A stretch of DNA of 64,000 bases. Source: Polynucleobacter sp. JS-JIR-5-A7. Its GTDB lineage: Bacteria > Pseudomonadota > Gammaproteobacteria > Burkholderiales > Burkholderiaceae. The stretch's first letter is position 1; the number at the start of each line of letters is the position of its first letter. Where the stretch lies: positions 366,048-430,047 of the forward strand of contig NZ_CP061308.1 of NCBI RefSeq assembly GCF_018687935.1, written 5' to 3'. Shown one piece after another: positions 1 through 6,721 of this stretch. The translations under genes and the position numbers were made by a program. The notes below the pieces were generated by a model that saw only the letters and a list, made by a program, of their open reading frames with translations, was not told where the DNA came from and searched no databases.

Positions 1-443
1 ATCGCAAGCAAATGCCAGGACTGAGTAGCAATATTATTAGCTGGCCTTATCGTGAAGGCTTGCGGATGGATGAAGCTATGAATCCACTTACCCTCCTCAC
101 TTTCGGTCTGTATGGAGAGGTATTGCCAAAGCAAAACGGTGCGCCCGTGCGTATTGTGGTGCCTTGGAAATATGGTTTCAAGAGTGCCAAATCAATTGTC
201 AAAATGCGGTTTACTGAAGAGATACCAAAAACCAGTTGGAATCAATTTGATGCTCGTGAGTATGGCTTTTATTCCAACGTTAATCCACAAGTTGACCACC
301 CACGCTGGAGTCAAGCCACAGAGCGTCGTATTGGCGATGCTAAGGGGATGTTTGCTCCTAAGATCAAGACCCAGATGTTTAATGGGTATGCTGATGAGGT
401 CGCCAGCATGTACGCTGGCATGGATTTAAAGAAGTACTATTAA
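1..443 (+). CDS. msrP: Protein-methionine-sulfoxide reductase catalytic subunit MsrP, C-terminal part (5' end outside window)
   Basis: The reading frame is open from the window edge (first full codon at base 3) and stops with TAA at 441-443. It gives about 146 residues matching the C-terminal half of the YedY/MsrP family: [49 protein letters not shown] and the [15 protein letters not shown] tail. MsrP is a periplasmic, Tat-exported molybdopterin enzyme that repairs oxidised methionine in envelope proteins and takes electrons from the haem membrane protein MsrQ. The molybdenum-binding Cys lies upstream of the window. Its partner msrQ is usually adjacent but here starts only at 9013. The family call is firm; completeness cannot be judged. 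Confidence 0.93.
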   Translation, partial: RKQMPGLSSNIISWPYREGLRMDEAMNPLTLLTFGLYGEVLPKQNGAPVRIVVPWKYGFKSAKSIVKMRFTEEIPKTSWNQFDAREYGFYSNVNPQVDHPRWSQATERRIGDAKGMFAPKIKTQMFNGYADEVASMYAGMDLKKYY

Positions 444-471
444 TTGATAAATCAGCTTTACTCAGAAAAAA

Positions 472-2061
472 TTAAGTTCTTCTGCCAGGCTCTGGCAATG
501 GCACCATCACTGCTTGACCTGGAGCACTACAACCTTGATCACAACAGCGTCCAGGCTGTTTGTTTTTAGTAATCGCCCGCTCATCATTACTCGTCAGTAC
601 TCCGCGGTCTAATAAACGTTCGACTAATTCCACTTTATTACCAATGGGATATTGGCGATAGATTTCTTTCTTCATTGCAGCAGGTGATCCACCACCATGC
701 AAGCTGATAACGGAGTACCAGCCACCTTGATAGGATGCCGTTAAATCTTCAATAAAGCGTGCCACTTCAATGCGCTTATCGTAAGGAACTGCTGGGTTAG
801 CACGCAAGACTTCTGCCAAGGTAGCAGCAGTCGCTGGATTGTGATCTTCATCGGGTCCAGGTAGTGCTACGATTAATCCACCCGACACCTCATGAGCTAA
901 GCGATGCATATCGTAAATTTGCGTAGCCAATAGCAGTTTGCCGATGTTGGAGAACACGGGCTCAGGCATAAAGGATTTGCTATGTGGATCTTGAGTACCG
1001 TACACACTGGCAGCAACTCCACAAGCATAAAACCCTTCGGTAATTTTGATGAGCTCAACCATTGGGTCACGCAAATTGGATTTTGTTTCTGGATCAAAAC
1101 CATTGGCTTCGCACATCAAGGCACCAGCACCAATTAAAAGATCTCCAAAGCCTGCTCTCGCCGCAATACAGCTGTGACGATGATGGGTGGCATAGCTATA
1201 AGTTAAGACGCTAGAGTGCTCCCATTCACCTGCATAAAATACCCGCTCCCACGGGACAAATACTTTATCGAAAATCACGACACCAGTAGATTGCCCATAT
1301 TTACTTGAGAACAATGGTTTGCCATGCTCCACTTTATCGCCTGGCCGACCTGCAGGGCGGGCAACGATGGTAATACCTTTCGCGTCTACCGGCACTGCGC
1401 AGCAGATGGCAAAGGCTGCATCCTCTTTGCTCATATTGCGACCTGGCATGACTAAAAACTCATGCATATAAGGCGCACCAGTCACAATGGCTTTTGTTCC
1501 AGAAATCACTACACCTTTGGCATCTTGAGAAACGACGTGAACATAAGTATCTGGGTTTGCTTGTTCGTGAGGTCTGCGAGATCTGTCGCCTTTGGCATCG
1601 GTCATCGCAATGCCAAGAGATAAATCGTTTTGCTGAACATGTGAAAGGTATTCTGCAAATTTTGCGCGATGCTCATTACTTCCGCGAGCATCATCGATAT
1701 GCGCTGACACTTGGCCAATTGCATTTAATGCATCATGCGCTAAATAGCGTTGAGCACAACCAGTTTCTTGGCACAGTACGCGTATCGCTTCTAATTTGTT
1801 CAGCAGATCACCAGAGGATTGATTGATATGCAACATTCGTGGTACTTGCACGCCATTTTGATCTGCCAGCATTATGGGTGCTAAAGCAGGATCGTGCACC
1901 ATATCGTAGGTCACCCCCAAAGCTTGTACGCCTGGCCTTAAAGAGGGCTCATCAGCAACCGACTCAATCAGGCGACCGTCTACATATACTGTGGGCTTTA
2001 AGCTGCGCAAAGACTCCTGATAGTCGTTGCTGGTCATGAATTTGGTAGTGCTTTGGCTCAT
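472..2061 (-). CDS. HpaB/AbfD-superfamily protein (4-hydroxyphenylacetate 3-monooxygenase / 4-hydroxybutyryl-CoA dehydratase fold)
   Basis: This is a 529-residue member of the HpaB family of FADH2-dependent aromatic hydroxylases, which also includes 4-hydroxybutyryl-CoA dehydratase (AbfD). The motif TDAKGDRSRRP (about 154-164), IVTGAPYMHEFLVMPGR (192-208) and PVDAKGITIVARPAG (224-238) resemble the AbfD-like branch. From memory, AbfD binds [4Fe-4S] through Cys-x3-Cys and His-x6-Cys. Here the equivalents appear to be C102, Y106, H294 and A301, so two of four ligands are lost, which argues against a dehydratase. The C-terminus has an odd CC-x3-C stretch (506-511). I chose the ATG at 2061 because AGGA lies 5 bases upstream; an in-frame upstream start at 2088 exists. 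No flavin reductase (HpaC) lies nearby. It is divergent from a TetR gene, its likely regulator. The substrate is unknown. Confidence 0.82.
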   Translation of the reverse strand: MSQSTTKFMTSNDYQESLRSLKPTVYVDGRLIESVADEPSLRPGVQALGVTYDMVHDPALAPIMLADQNGVQVPRMLHINQSSGDLLNKLEAIRVLCQETGCAQRYLAHDALNAIGQVSAHIDDARGSNEHRAKFAEYLSHVQQNDLSLGIAMTDAKGDRSRRPHEQANPDTYVHVVSQDAKGVVISGTKAIVTGAPYMHEFLVMPGRNMSKEDAAFAICCAVPVDAKGITIVARPAGRPGDKVEHGKPLFSSKYGQSTGVVIFDKVFVPWERVFYAGEWEHSSVLTYSYATHHRHSCIAARAGFGDLLIGAGALMCEANGFDPETKSNLRDPMVELIKITEGFYACGVAASVYGTQDPHSKSFMPEPVFSNIGKLLLATQIYDMHRLAHEVSGGLIVALPGPDEDHNPATAATLAEVLRANPAVPYDKRIEVARFIEDLTASYQGGWYSVISLHGGGSPAAMKKEIYRQYPIGNKVELVERLLDRGVLTSNDERAITKNKQPGRCCDQGCSAPGQAVMVPLPEPGRRT

Positions 2062-2116
2062 TGGGGTCCTGGTGCTAGATATTGGCAATAGCTCAAATCA
2101 TACACAATAATTAAAC

Positions 2117-2146
2117 ACTGTTCAATTATTAATACAGTCGTATAAT
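2117..2146 (+). promoter_or_regulatory. Divergent promoter/operator region with inverted repeat and -10 for a probably leaderless tetR
   Basis: The 91-base gap between the divergent starts contains inverted arms ACTGT (2117-2121) and ACAGT (2134-2138) separated by 12 A/T-rich bases, a plausible TetR-dimer operator. A perfect TATAAT at 2141-2146 ends only 6 bases before the tetR ATG at 2153. The start of transcription would then fall at or next to the A of the start codon, and no Shine-Dalgarno sequence is visible. The -35 match (CTGTTC, 17 bases upstream) is weak. That the regulator binds this repeat is inference. Confidence 0.5.
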
Positions 2147-2152
2147 TAACCT

Positions 2153-2806
2153 ATGAACCAAGCGATTTCTTCCCCGCGAGATCTTCGTCAGCAGGCGCTA
2201 GCGAATGCCAAGCGTAAGCATATTCTGAGTGCTGCTACAGCGGTGTTTATTGAGTTTGGTTTGGAGGCAGTCAGCATGCGCGAGATTGCTAAACGCGCTG
2301 GTTATACAGCGGGAGCTATTTACAGCTACTTTGCCAACAAAGAAGAGATTTATGGCGCTTTACTTGCCGAATCACTCGAGCGCCTAAATGCGTTTGTCGG
2401 TGAAGCGGCGCAGAGAGTATTAAGTGAACCGGGTACTGCCTTTGATGAGCTGCGTCATAGCGCTTTAGCGTTCTACCAGTTCTATCGAGATAACCCACGT
2501 GACTTGGATTTAGGTTTTTATCTCTTCCAAGGCCTAAGGCCCCGTGGTTTAGGTAATGAGTGGGATCAAGCACTCAATATGCGCCTCAGAGATGCCATGC
2601 GTCCCCAAGAGATTGCTCTGAATAAATTGGGTTGTAATGCAAAAGAGACCGATACTGAATTGACTGCGATATTTGCGCACATCGTTGGCGTGCTATTACT
2701 TAACCATACAGGTCGTATTCGGATGTTTGGAAAGGGTGCTGATGAATTAATGGCACACTATTTAGATCATTTAGCACTGCGCTTGCCCAAGAAAAAATTA
2801 CTCTAA
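2153..2806 (+). CDS. TetR/AcrR family transcriptional regulator
   Basis: This 217-residue protein has an N-terminal TetR helix-turn-helix at about residues 20-65. It contains ILSAATAVFIEFGLEAVSMR, then EIAKRAGYTAGAIYSYFANK and EEIYGALLAESLERL, the family signature in which A/G-YT-AGAIYSYF forms the recognition helix. The remaining 150 residues form the usual helical ligand-binding and dimerisation domain, with no recognisable ligand signature. It is divergent from the HpaB/AbfD-like gene and 13 bases upstream of an isochorismatase-family gene. It therefore probably controls this local catabolic-looking cluster and itself. The start has no ribosome binding site, which fits a leaderless transcript. 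Confidence 0.92.
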   Translation: MNQAISSPRDLRQQALANAKRKHILSAATAVFIEFGLEAVSMREIAKRAGYTAGAIYSYFANKEEIYGALLAESLERLNAFVGEAAQRVLSEPGTAFDELRHSALAFYQFYRDNPRDLDLGFYLFQGLRPRGLGNEWDQALNMRLRDAMRPQEIALNKLGCNAKETDTELTAIFAHIVGVLLLNHTGRIRMFGKGADELMAHYLDHLALRLPKKKLL

Positions 2807-2819
2807 ATTCATTCAAATC

Positions 2820-3365
2820 ATGATTCATCAAGCCATGAGTATTCTCATTTTAGTTGACTATCAAACACGCTTAATGCCCAGTATTCATGATGGAGAAAAG
2901 GCTATTGCTTCAGCAATATTTTTAGCAAACGTAGCACAAGCTTTAGATATCCCAATTTTAGGAACCGAGCAAAATCCAAAGGGATTAGGACCTAATGATG
3001 AGCGTATTAAACAGTTCTGCAGTCATACTCTAGTCAAACATTCTTTCAATGCTGCAGCAGATGGTTTGGTGGATTACATGAAGTCGGTAAGTCCACAAAT
3101 TACTCACGTTGTATTGGCTGGATGTGAGGCCCACGTTTGCTTGATGCAAACTGCTTTAGGTCTGCTCGAGGCGGGGTATGAGGTGGCGGTAGTGGTTGAG
3201 GCCTGTGGCAGCAGATTGGCGCAAGATAAATTGCTCGCACTCGATCGTTTAGTCCAGCAGGGAGTGATTTTGCTGGGGGCTGAAATGCTGGCATTCGAAT
3301 GGCTGAAGACTTCTGACCATCCTCAATTTAAAAATATTTTGCAGTTGATAAAAAAGAGATCTTAA
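2820..3365 (+). CDS. Isochorismatase-family cysteine hydrolase
   Basis: This 181-residue protein belongs to the isochorismatase/nicotinamidase hydrolase superfamily. The Asp-Lys-Cys triad is visible as D13 (ILVDYQ), K73 (LVKHSF) and C107 (GCEAHVCLMQT). The cis-peptide region before the nucleophile has the usual V-x-x-x-G-x-E pattern. Family members hydrolyse amides or vinyl ethers such as nicotinamide, N-carbamoyl compounds or isochorismate; the substrate cannot be told here. It begins 13 bases after the TetR stop and is probably co-transcribed with it. Met6 (2835) is an equally possible start because neither candidate has a clear ribosome binding site. Confidence 0.85.
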   Translation: MIHQAMSILILVDYQTRLMPSIHDGEKAIASAIFLANVAQALDIPILGTEQNPKGLGPNDERIKQFCSHTLVKHSFNAAADGLVDYMKSVSPQITHVVLAGCEAHVCLMQTALGLLEAGYEVAVVVEACGSRLAQDKLLALDRLVQQGVILLGAEMLAFEWLKTSDHPQFKNILQLIKKRS

Positions 3366-3427
3366 ATAGGTGAATAATTCATTTATTCATCATTTAAGAG
3401 AAACATGATTTAAATAAAAGAGGAAAT

Positions 3428-4198
3428 ATGGAACATACCGTTTTAGTGACCGGCGCCACCGCTGGATTTGGAGAAGCAACTGCTCGACGTTTTTTGGCTC
3501 ACAGCCATAAAGTCATTGCAGTCGGTAGAAGAGCGGAGCGTCTAGAGGCGCTCAAAGCATCTTTGCCAGCAGAGCAGCAGAAAAAATTATTGACTCTTGT
3601 AGTTGATGTCTGTGATAGCGCTAAAGTAGACGCATTGCCAAAAACTTTACCTGCTGACTTTGCGAATGTCACTGTACTCGTGAATAATGCCGGTCTTGCT
3701 TTAGGCTTAGAGCCTGCTTATAAAACCAGCATTTCTGATTGGGATCAAATGATTGATACCAATGTCAAAGGTTTAGTTCATATGACCCATGCGTTTTTGA
3801 CAGGTATGGTTGAGCGTAAATGTGGCCATATTATTAATGTTGGCTCGGTTGCAGGTCTTTATCCTTATCCTGGAAGCAATGTGTATGGAGCTACCAAAGC
3901 ATTTGTGAAGCAATTTAGTTTGAACTTGCGTGCAGACTTACTTGGTACGCGCTTACGAGTCACTTGTGTTGAGCCAGGCCTTAGCTCTGGAACTGAATAC
4001 TCTAATGTTCGTTTTAAAGGCGATGATGCTAAGGCAGCAAAAGTCTATGAGAATGTACAAGCTTTGAGCTCAGACGATATTGCTGAAGCGATTTATTGGG
4101 CTGCTTTATTGCCTCCCCATATGAACATTAATGCAGTAGAAATTATGCCAATTCAGCAGTCTTTTGGAGGGACCACGATTCACCGCGGAGAGCTCTAA
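3428..4198 (+). CDS. SDR family NAD(P)-dependent oxidoreductase, YdfG-like
   Basis: This 256-residue classical short-chain dehydrogenase has a nucleotide-binding TGATAGFGEATA (residues 8-19), the structural NNAG (86-89), and the catalytic Ser140-Tyr153-Lys157 set (NVGSVAG and YGATK). The pattern AFVKQFSLNLRADLLGT and the EPGL region resemble YdfG/serine dehydrogenase-type enzymes that oxidise 3-hydroxy acids or reduce malonic semialdehyde. A strong AGAGGAAAT precedes the ATG. It follows the hydrolase by 62 bases on the same strand and converges with the DUF2889 gene, with only 3 bases between the stops. The precise substrate is not determined. Confidence 0.88.
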   Translation: MEHTVLVTGATAGFGEATARRFLAHSHKVIAVGRRAERLEALKASLPAEQQKKLLTLVVDVCDSAKVDALPKTLPADFANVTVLVNNAGLALGLEPAYKTSISDWDQMIDTNVKGLVHMTHAFLTGMVERKCGHIINVGSVAGLYPYPGSNVYGATKAFVKQFSLNLRADLLGTRLRVTCVEPGLSSGTEYSNVRFKGDDAKAAKVYENVQALSSDDIAEAIYWAALLPPHMNINAVEIMPIQQSFGGTTIHRGEL

Positions 4199-4201
4199 GC
4201 T

Positions 4202-4750
4202 CTAAGACTTTTTATCTTGGTCTTGCCAGCGGTAAAACTGGGGATAAATACGCATCACAACGGGGCCATTGAAATCCCAGGACTTGCAGGTGCCTAGATA
4301 GAGGGGCGGCTTATTTTCATCGGGATCAAATAGAGCCCTTGGGATCGATTGAAAAGCGGCAGTCGCCAAACTATTGAGTAGTTCGCGTAAATGGGTACAA
4401 CCTGCAATGCCACCCAAGTGTGTTTGGATCGTTTTGCGCCAACCCTTACCCAAGCGCTCACCAATCAGTCCTATCATTGGAGGCATAGCTTGAGGACATT
4501 CAGGATGTGGATGACCATCCATCGCTACCTCGATATCTTGGATAACCAGTTCATCATTGAGCGTAAGACGGACCCACATGTTATGAAAAGCTTCGCCAGG
4601 TTGCCAAGTAGTTTCGCCAGTGACAAAAGGTGTTGGTTTGTAATCTTTGAGGTGACCTTCAATATCCCATAGACCATCTCCCCTTGCAAAACCATGAAAA
4701 GTAATTTCTCGAGTATGGAGTGGTGTGCGAGGTTTTGGGTTGGAGAGCAT
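4202..4750 (-). CDS. DUF2889 domain-containing protein
   Basis: This 182-residue protein matches the DUF2889 pattern: an N-terminal RTPLHTREITFHGFARGDG, GLWDIEGHLKDYK, a central AMDGHPHPECP and C-terminal GIAGCTHLRELL. The function of the family is unknown; members often sit near aromatic-compound or acyl-CoA genes. That placement would fit the oxygenase-like and SDR genes here, but it is context only. There is no signal peptide or membrane segment, so it is presumably cytoplasmic. Conserved His and Cys residues (HPHPEC, GCTH) suggest metal binding or catalysis, which is inference. It is divergent from the rsuA-like gene across a 97-base gap. Confidence 0.8.
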   Translation of the reverse strand: MLSNPKPRTPLHTREITFHGFARGDGLWDIEGHLKDYKPTPFVTGETTWQPGEAFHNMWVRLTLNDELVIQDIEVAMDGHPHPECPQAMPPMIGLIGERLGKGWRKTIQTHLGGIAGCTHLRELLNSLATAAFQSIPRALFDPDENKPPLYLGTCKSWDFNGPVVMRIYPQFYRWQDQDKKS

Positions 4751-4847
4751 GTCGTCAATTCAATTCATATGGATAAGTCTAATGATAATGAATTCCCCGC
4801 TGTGGCAGCGGCTAGGCGGAAGTGCTCTGTAGTATGCTCTGCAGCAT

Positions 4848-5576
4848 ATGGCAAAACCGATTTCCCTTGAAAAAATTCTCTTTAGCCAAGGCTTTGGTAC
4901 ACGACGCTATTGCAGCGATTTGGTCTATGCCGACCTCGTGAAGGTCAACGGTGTATTAGCAGAGGATCCAGAGGAGCGCATTGCGACTGAAGGACTTGTT
5001 CTCAACGTCGAGGGTGCAGATTGGGAGTATCACGAAAAAGCGTATATCGCTTTTAATAAGCCCCCCAACTACGAGTGCTCTCATAAGACTGCGCATCACC
5101 CTAGTGTGTACAGTTTATTGCCAGCTCCTTTCGTTGAGCGGGGCTTGCAATGTGTTGGGCGTTTAGACTATGACACTACAGGGCTACTCTTGATTTCTGA
5201 TGATGGTCAGTTCATTCATAAAATGACAACGCCAAAAAAGAATATCGGCAAAGTCTATGAAATCACAACACCAGAACCAATTACACAATCTCAAATCGAT
5301 CACCTGATGAATGGCGTCGTTCTAGATGATGATCCAAAGCCATGTTATGCCACCGCTTGTAAGCAGCTTTCCGAGCATGTCTTAGCAATGACAATTGTGG
5401 AGGGTCGGTATCATCAGGTAAAGCGTATGATGGCTGCAGTGGGTAATCATGTGGCCAAGTTGCATCGCGCTGAAATCGGCGCTTATGTCATGCCAGCAGA
5501 TCTCGCTGAGGGTCAATGGCGTTGGCTTGATGCAGAGGATTTGAAATGCTTATCGCAAAGTGTGAAGCTTAAATGA
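4848..5576 (+). CDS. rsuA: 16S rRNA pseudouridine synthase, RsuA family
   Basis: This 242-residue protein has an N-terminal S4 RNA-binding domain (about 1-55, LEKILFSQGFGTRRYC) and the RsuA/RluB catalytic fold. The catalytic Asp is D107 in GRLDYDTTGLLLIS. The second conserved block is GRYHQVKRMMAAVGNHV. Members of the family isomerise a single uridine to pseudouridine in rRNA. RsuA acts on U516 of 16S rRNA; the length and the GRYHQVKRM block favour RsuA over RluB, RluE or RluF. The stop overlaps the start of the next gene as ATGA, so the two are translationally coupled. No strong ribosome binding site precedes the ATG. Confidence 0.88.
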   Translation: MAKPISLEKILFSQGFGTRRYCSDLVYADLVKVNGVLAEDPEERIATEGLVLNVEGADWEYHEKAYIAFNKPPNYECSHKTAHHPSVYSLLPAPFVERGLQCVGRLDYDTTGLLLISDDGQFIHKMTTPKKNIGKVYEITTPEPITQSQIDHLMNGVVLDDDPKPCYATACKQLSEHVLAMTIVEGRYHQVKRMMAAVGNHVAKLHRAEIGAYVMPADLAEGQWRWLDAEDLKCLSQSVKLK

Positions 5577-5872
5577 GTCAGCAGGCTTTAACAATCGACT
5601 TTGACTTTAAAGGAGTGATTCCTCTTTGGGTGCTCGAACCCTCCGGTATTCAATTGACCCGGGAGTTTATTTTTCAGGACTTTAAGCAGGCATTCGCCTT
5701 TATGACTTTATGTGCCCAATATGCTGAGGAGATTGATCATCATCCAGATTGGACCAATTCTTGGAATAAGGTGGTGGTGCACCTCAGCACTCACTCAGCA
5801 AAAGCGTTGACTGCATTGGATATTCAGATGGCAAAAGCCATGGACGCTTTTGCCTTACAGGTCCAGACTTAG
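5573..5872 (+). CDS. phhB: Pterin-4-alpha-carbinolamine dehydratase
   Basis: This 99-residue protein matches the PCD/DCoH family, which dehydrates 4a-hydroxytetrahydrobiopterin so that the pterin can be recycled after aromatic amino acid hydroxylation. The signature EEIDHHPDW (His56 and His57) followed by NKVVVHLSTH (His70, His74) holds the active-site histidines. The length is typical. It overlaps the rsuA-like stop by 4 bases. No phenylalanine hydroxylase gene is visible in the window. In some bacteria the protein acts in pterin cofactor synthesis instead, and that cannot be separated here. Confidence 0.9.
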   Translation: MSQQALTIDFDFKGVIPLWVLEPSGIQLTREFIFQDFKQAFAFMTLCAQYAEEIDHHPDWTNSWNKVVVHLSTHSAKALTALDIQMAKAMDAFALQVQT

Positions 5873-5875
5873 AAG

Positions 5876-6091
5876 TTAATGTTCTTCGCCTTCGTGATCT
5901 TCTTCATTTAGGCTCATCAAAATCGTCGCTAGTAAGCCGTAGACCACTTCGGTAGCAATCATGCCGTCTTCGTCTAACTCGTCAATTAAGTCATTGAGGC
6001 AATCTTCGGTTGGCTCATTGAGTAGGGTCATGGCACATTCGCACCCATAGTCAAAATCTTCGTCGTTTTGGGTTTGATTTTCGTTTGTCAT
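5876..6091 (-). CDS. Small acidic protein of unknown function
   Basis: This 71-residue ORF is preceded by a good ribosome binding site (AAGGAT, 6 bases before the ATG). It is strongly acidic, with about 22 Asp/Glu residues, including an N-terminal NDEDFDYG and a C-terminal EEDHEGEEH. It has three cysteines (C17, C19, C31) and a short hydrophobic stretch, VVYGLLATILMSL. It converges with phhB, 3 bases apart. I do not recognise the family. The ribosome binding site and non-random composition support a real gene; the acidity suggests binding to a basic partner or to metal, which is speculation. Confidence 0.65.
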   Translation of the reverse strand: MTNENQTQNDEDFDYGCECAMTLLNEPTEDCLNDLIDELDEDGMIATEVVYGLLATILMSLNEEDHEGEEH

Positions 6092-6213
6092 AAATATCCT
6101 TAATTGATGGCTCAGAATAGCAAATTACCCCTGGCGGCGGGAGAAATTGATATGCGCCCACAAAAAACCAATAATGATTTATAGTCATTTGAAAATAATA
6201 AATAGGAGGCAAT

Positions 6214-6711
6214 ATGCAGCTCAATATTAATGGTCAGACACATAATATCGACGTAGAACCCAATATGCCCTTATTGTGGGCTATCCGCGAAGTGGTCGGA
6301 TTGACAGGTACAAAGTACGGCTGCGGAGTGGCTCAATGCGGCGCCTGCACCGTCTACATGAATGGTGAGCCGGTGCGCTCATGCTCTGTTCCAGTATCTG
6401 TGGTTGGTGCCGCTAAGATCACCACGATCGAATCACTTTCTAAAGACAATAGTCATCCTGTGCAAAAAGCCTGGATCGCACTCGATGTTCCGCAATGTGG
6501 CTATTGCCAGTCTGGTCAGGTCATGGCAGCAGCAGCCTTATTAAAAAGAATTCCAAAGCCTACTGATGCCGATATTGATAATGCGATGTCGAATATTTGT
6601 CGTTGCGGCACCTATCAAAAAATTCGGGATGGCATTCATGTTGCCTCTGGTCAGAAAAAATTAGCGGAAGTATTGGCGCAATACCAAGCTTCTCCAGCGA
6701 CTCGTGGTTAA
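6214..6711 (+). CDS. iorA: (2Fe-2S)-binding small subunit of a molybdenum hydroxylase (IorA type)
   Basis: This 165-residue protein carries two [2Fe-2S] clusters. The plant-type ferredoxin domain ligands are C37, C42, C45 and C57 ([17 protein letters not shown]). The second, helical domain has CGYC and CRC pairs ([13 protein letters not shown] and [11 protein letters not shown]). This is the electron-transfer subunit of xanthine dehydrogenase-family enzymes of the isoquinoline 1-oxidoreductase type, which lack a FAD subunit and pass electrons to cytochromes. A strong AGGAGG lies at 6204-6209. There is no signal peptide, so it would be exported by hitch-hiking with the Tat-bearing large subunit. 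The true substrate is unknown. Confidence 0.92.
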   Translation: MQLNINGQTHNIDVEPNMPLLWAIREVVGLTGTKYGCGVAQCGACTVYMNGEPVRSCSVPVSVVGAAKITTIESLSKDNSHPVQKAWIALDVPQCGYCQSGQVMAAAALLKRIPKPTDADIDNAMSNICRCGTYQKIRDGIHVASGQKKLAEVLAQYQASPATRG

Positions 6712-6721
6712 GGGGAAGAAG

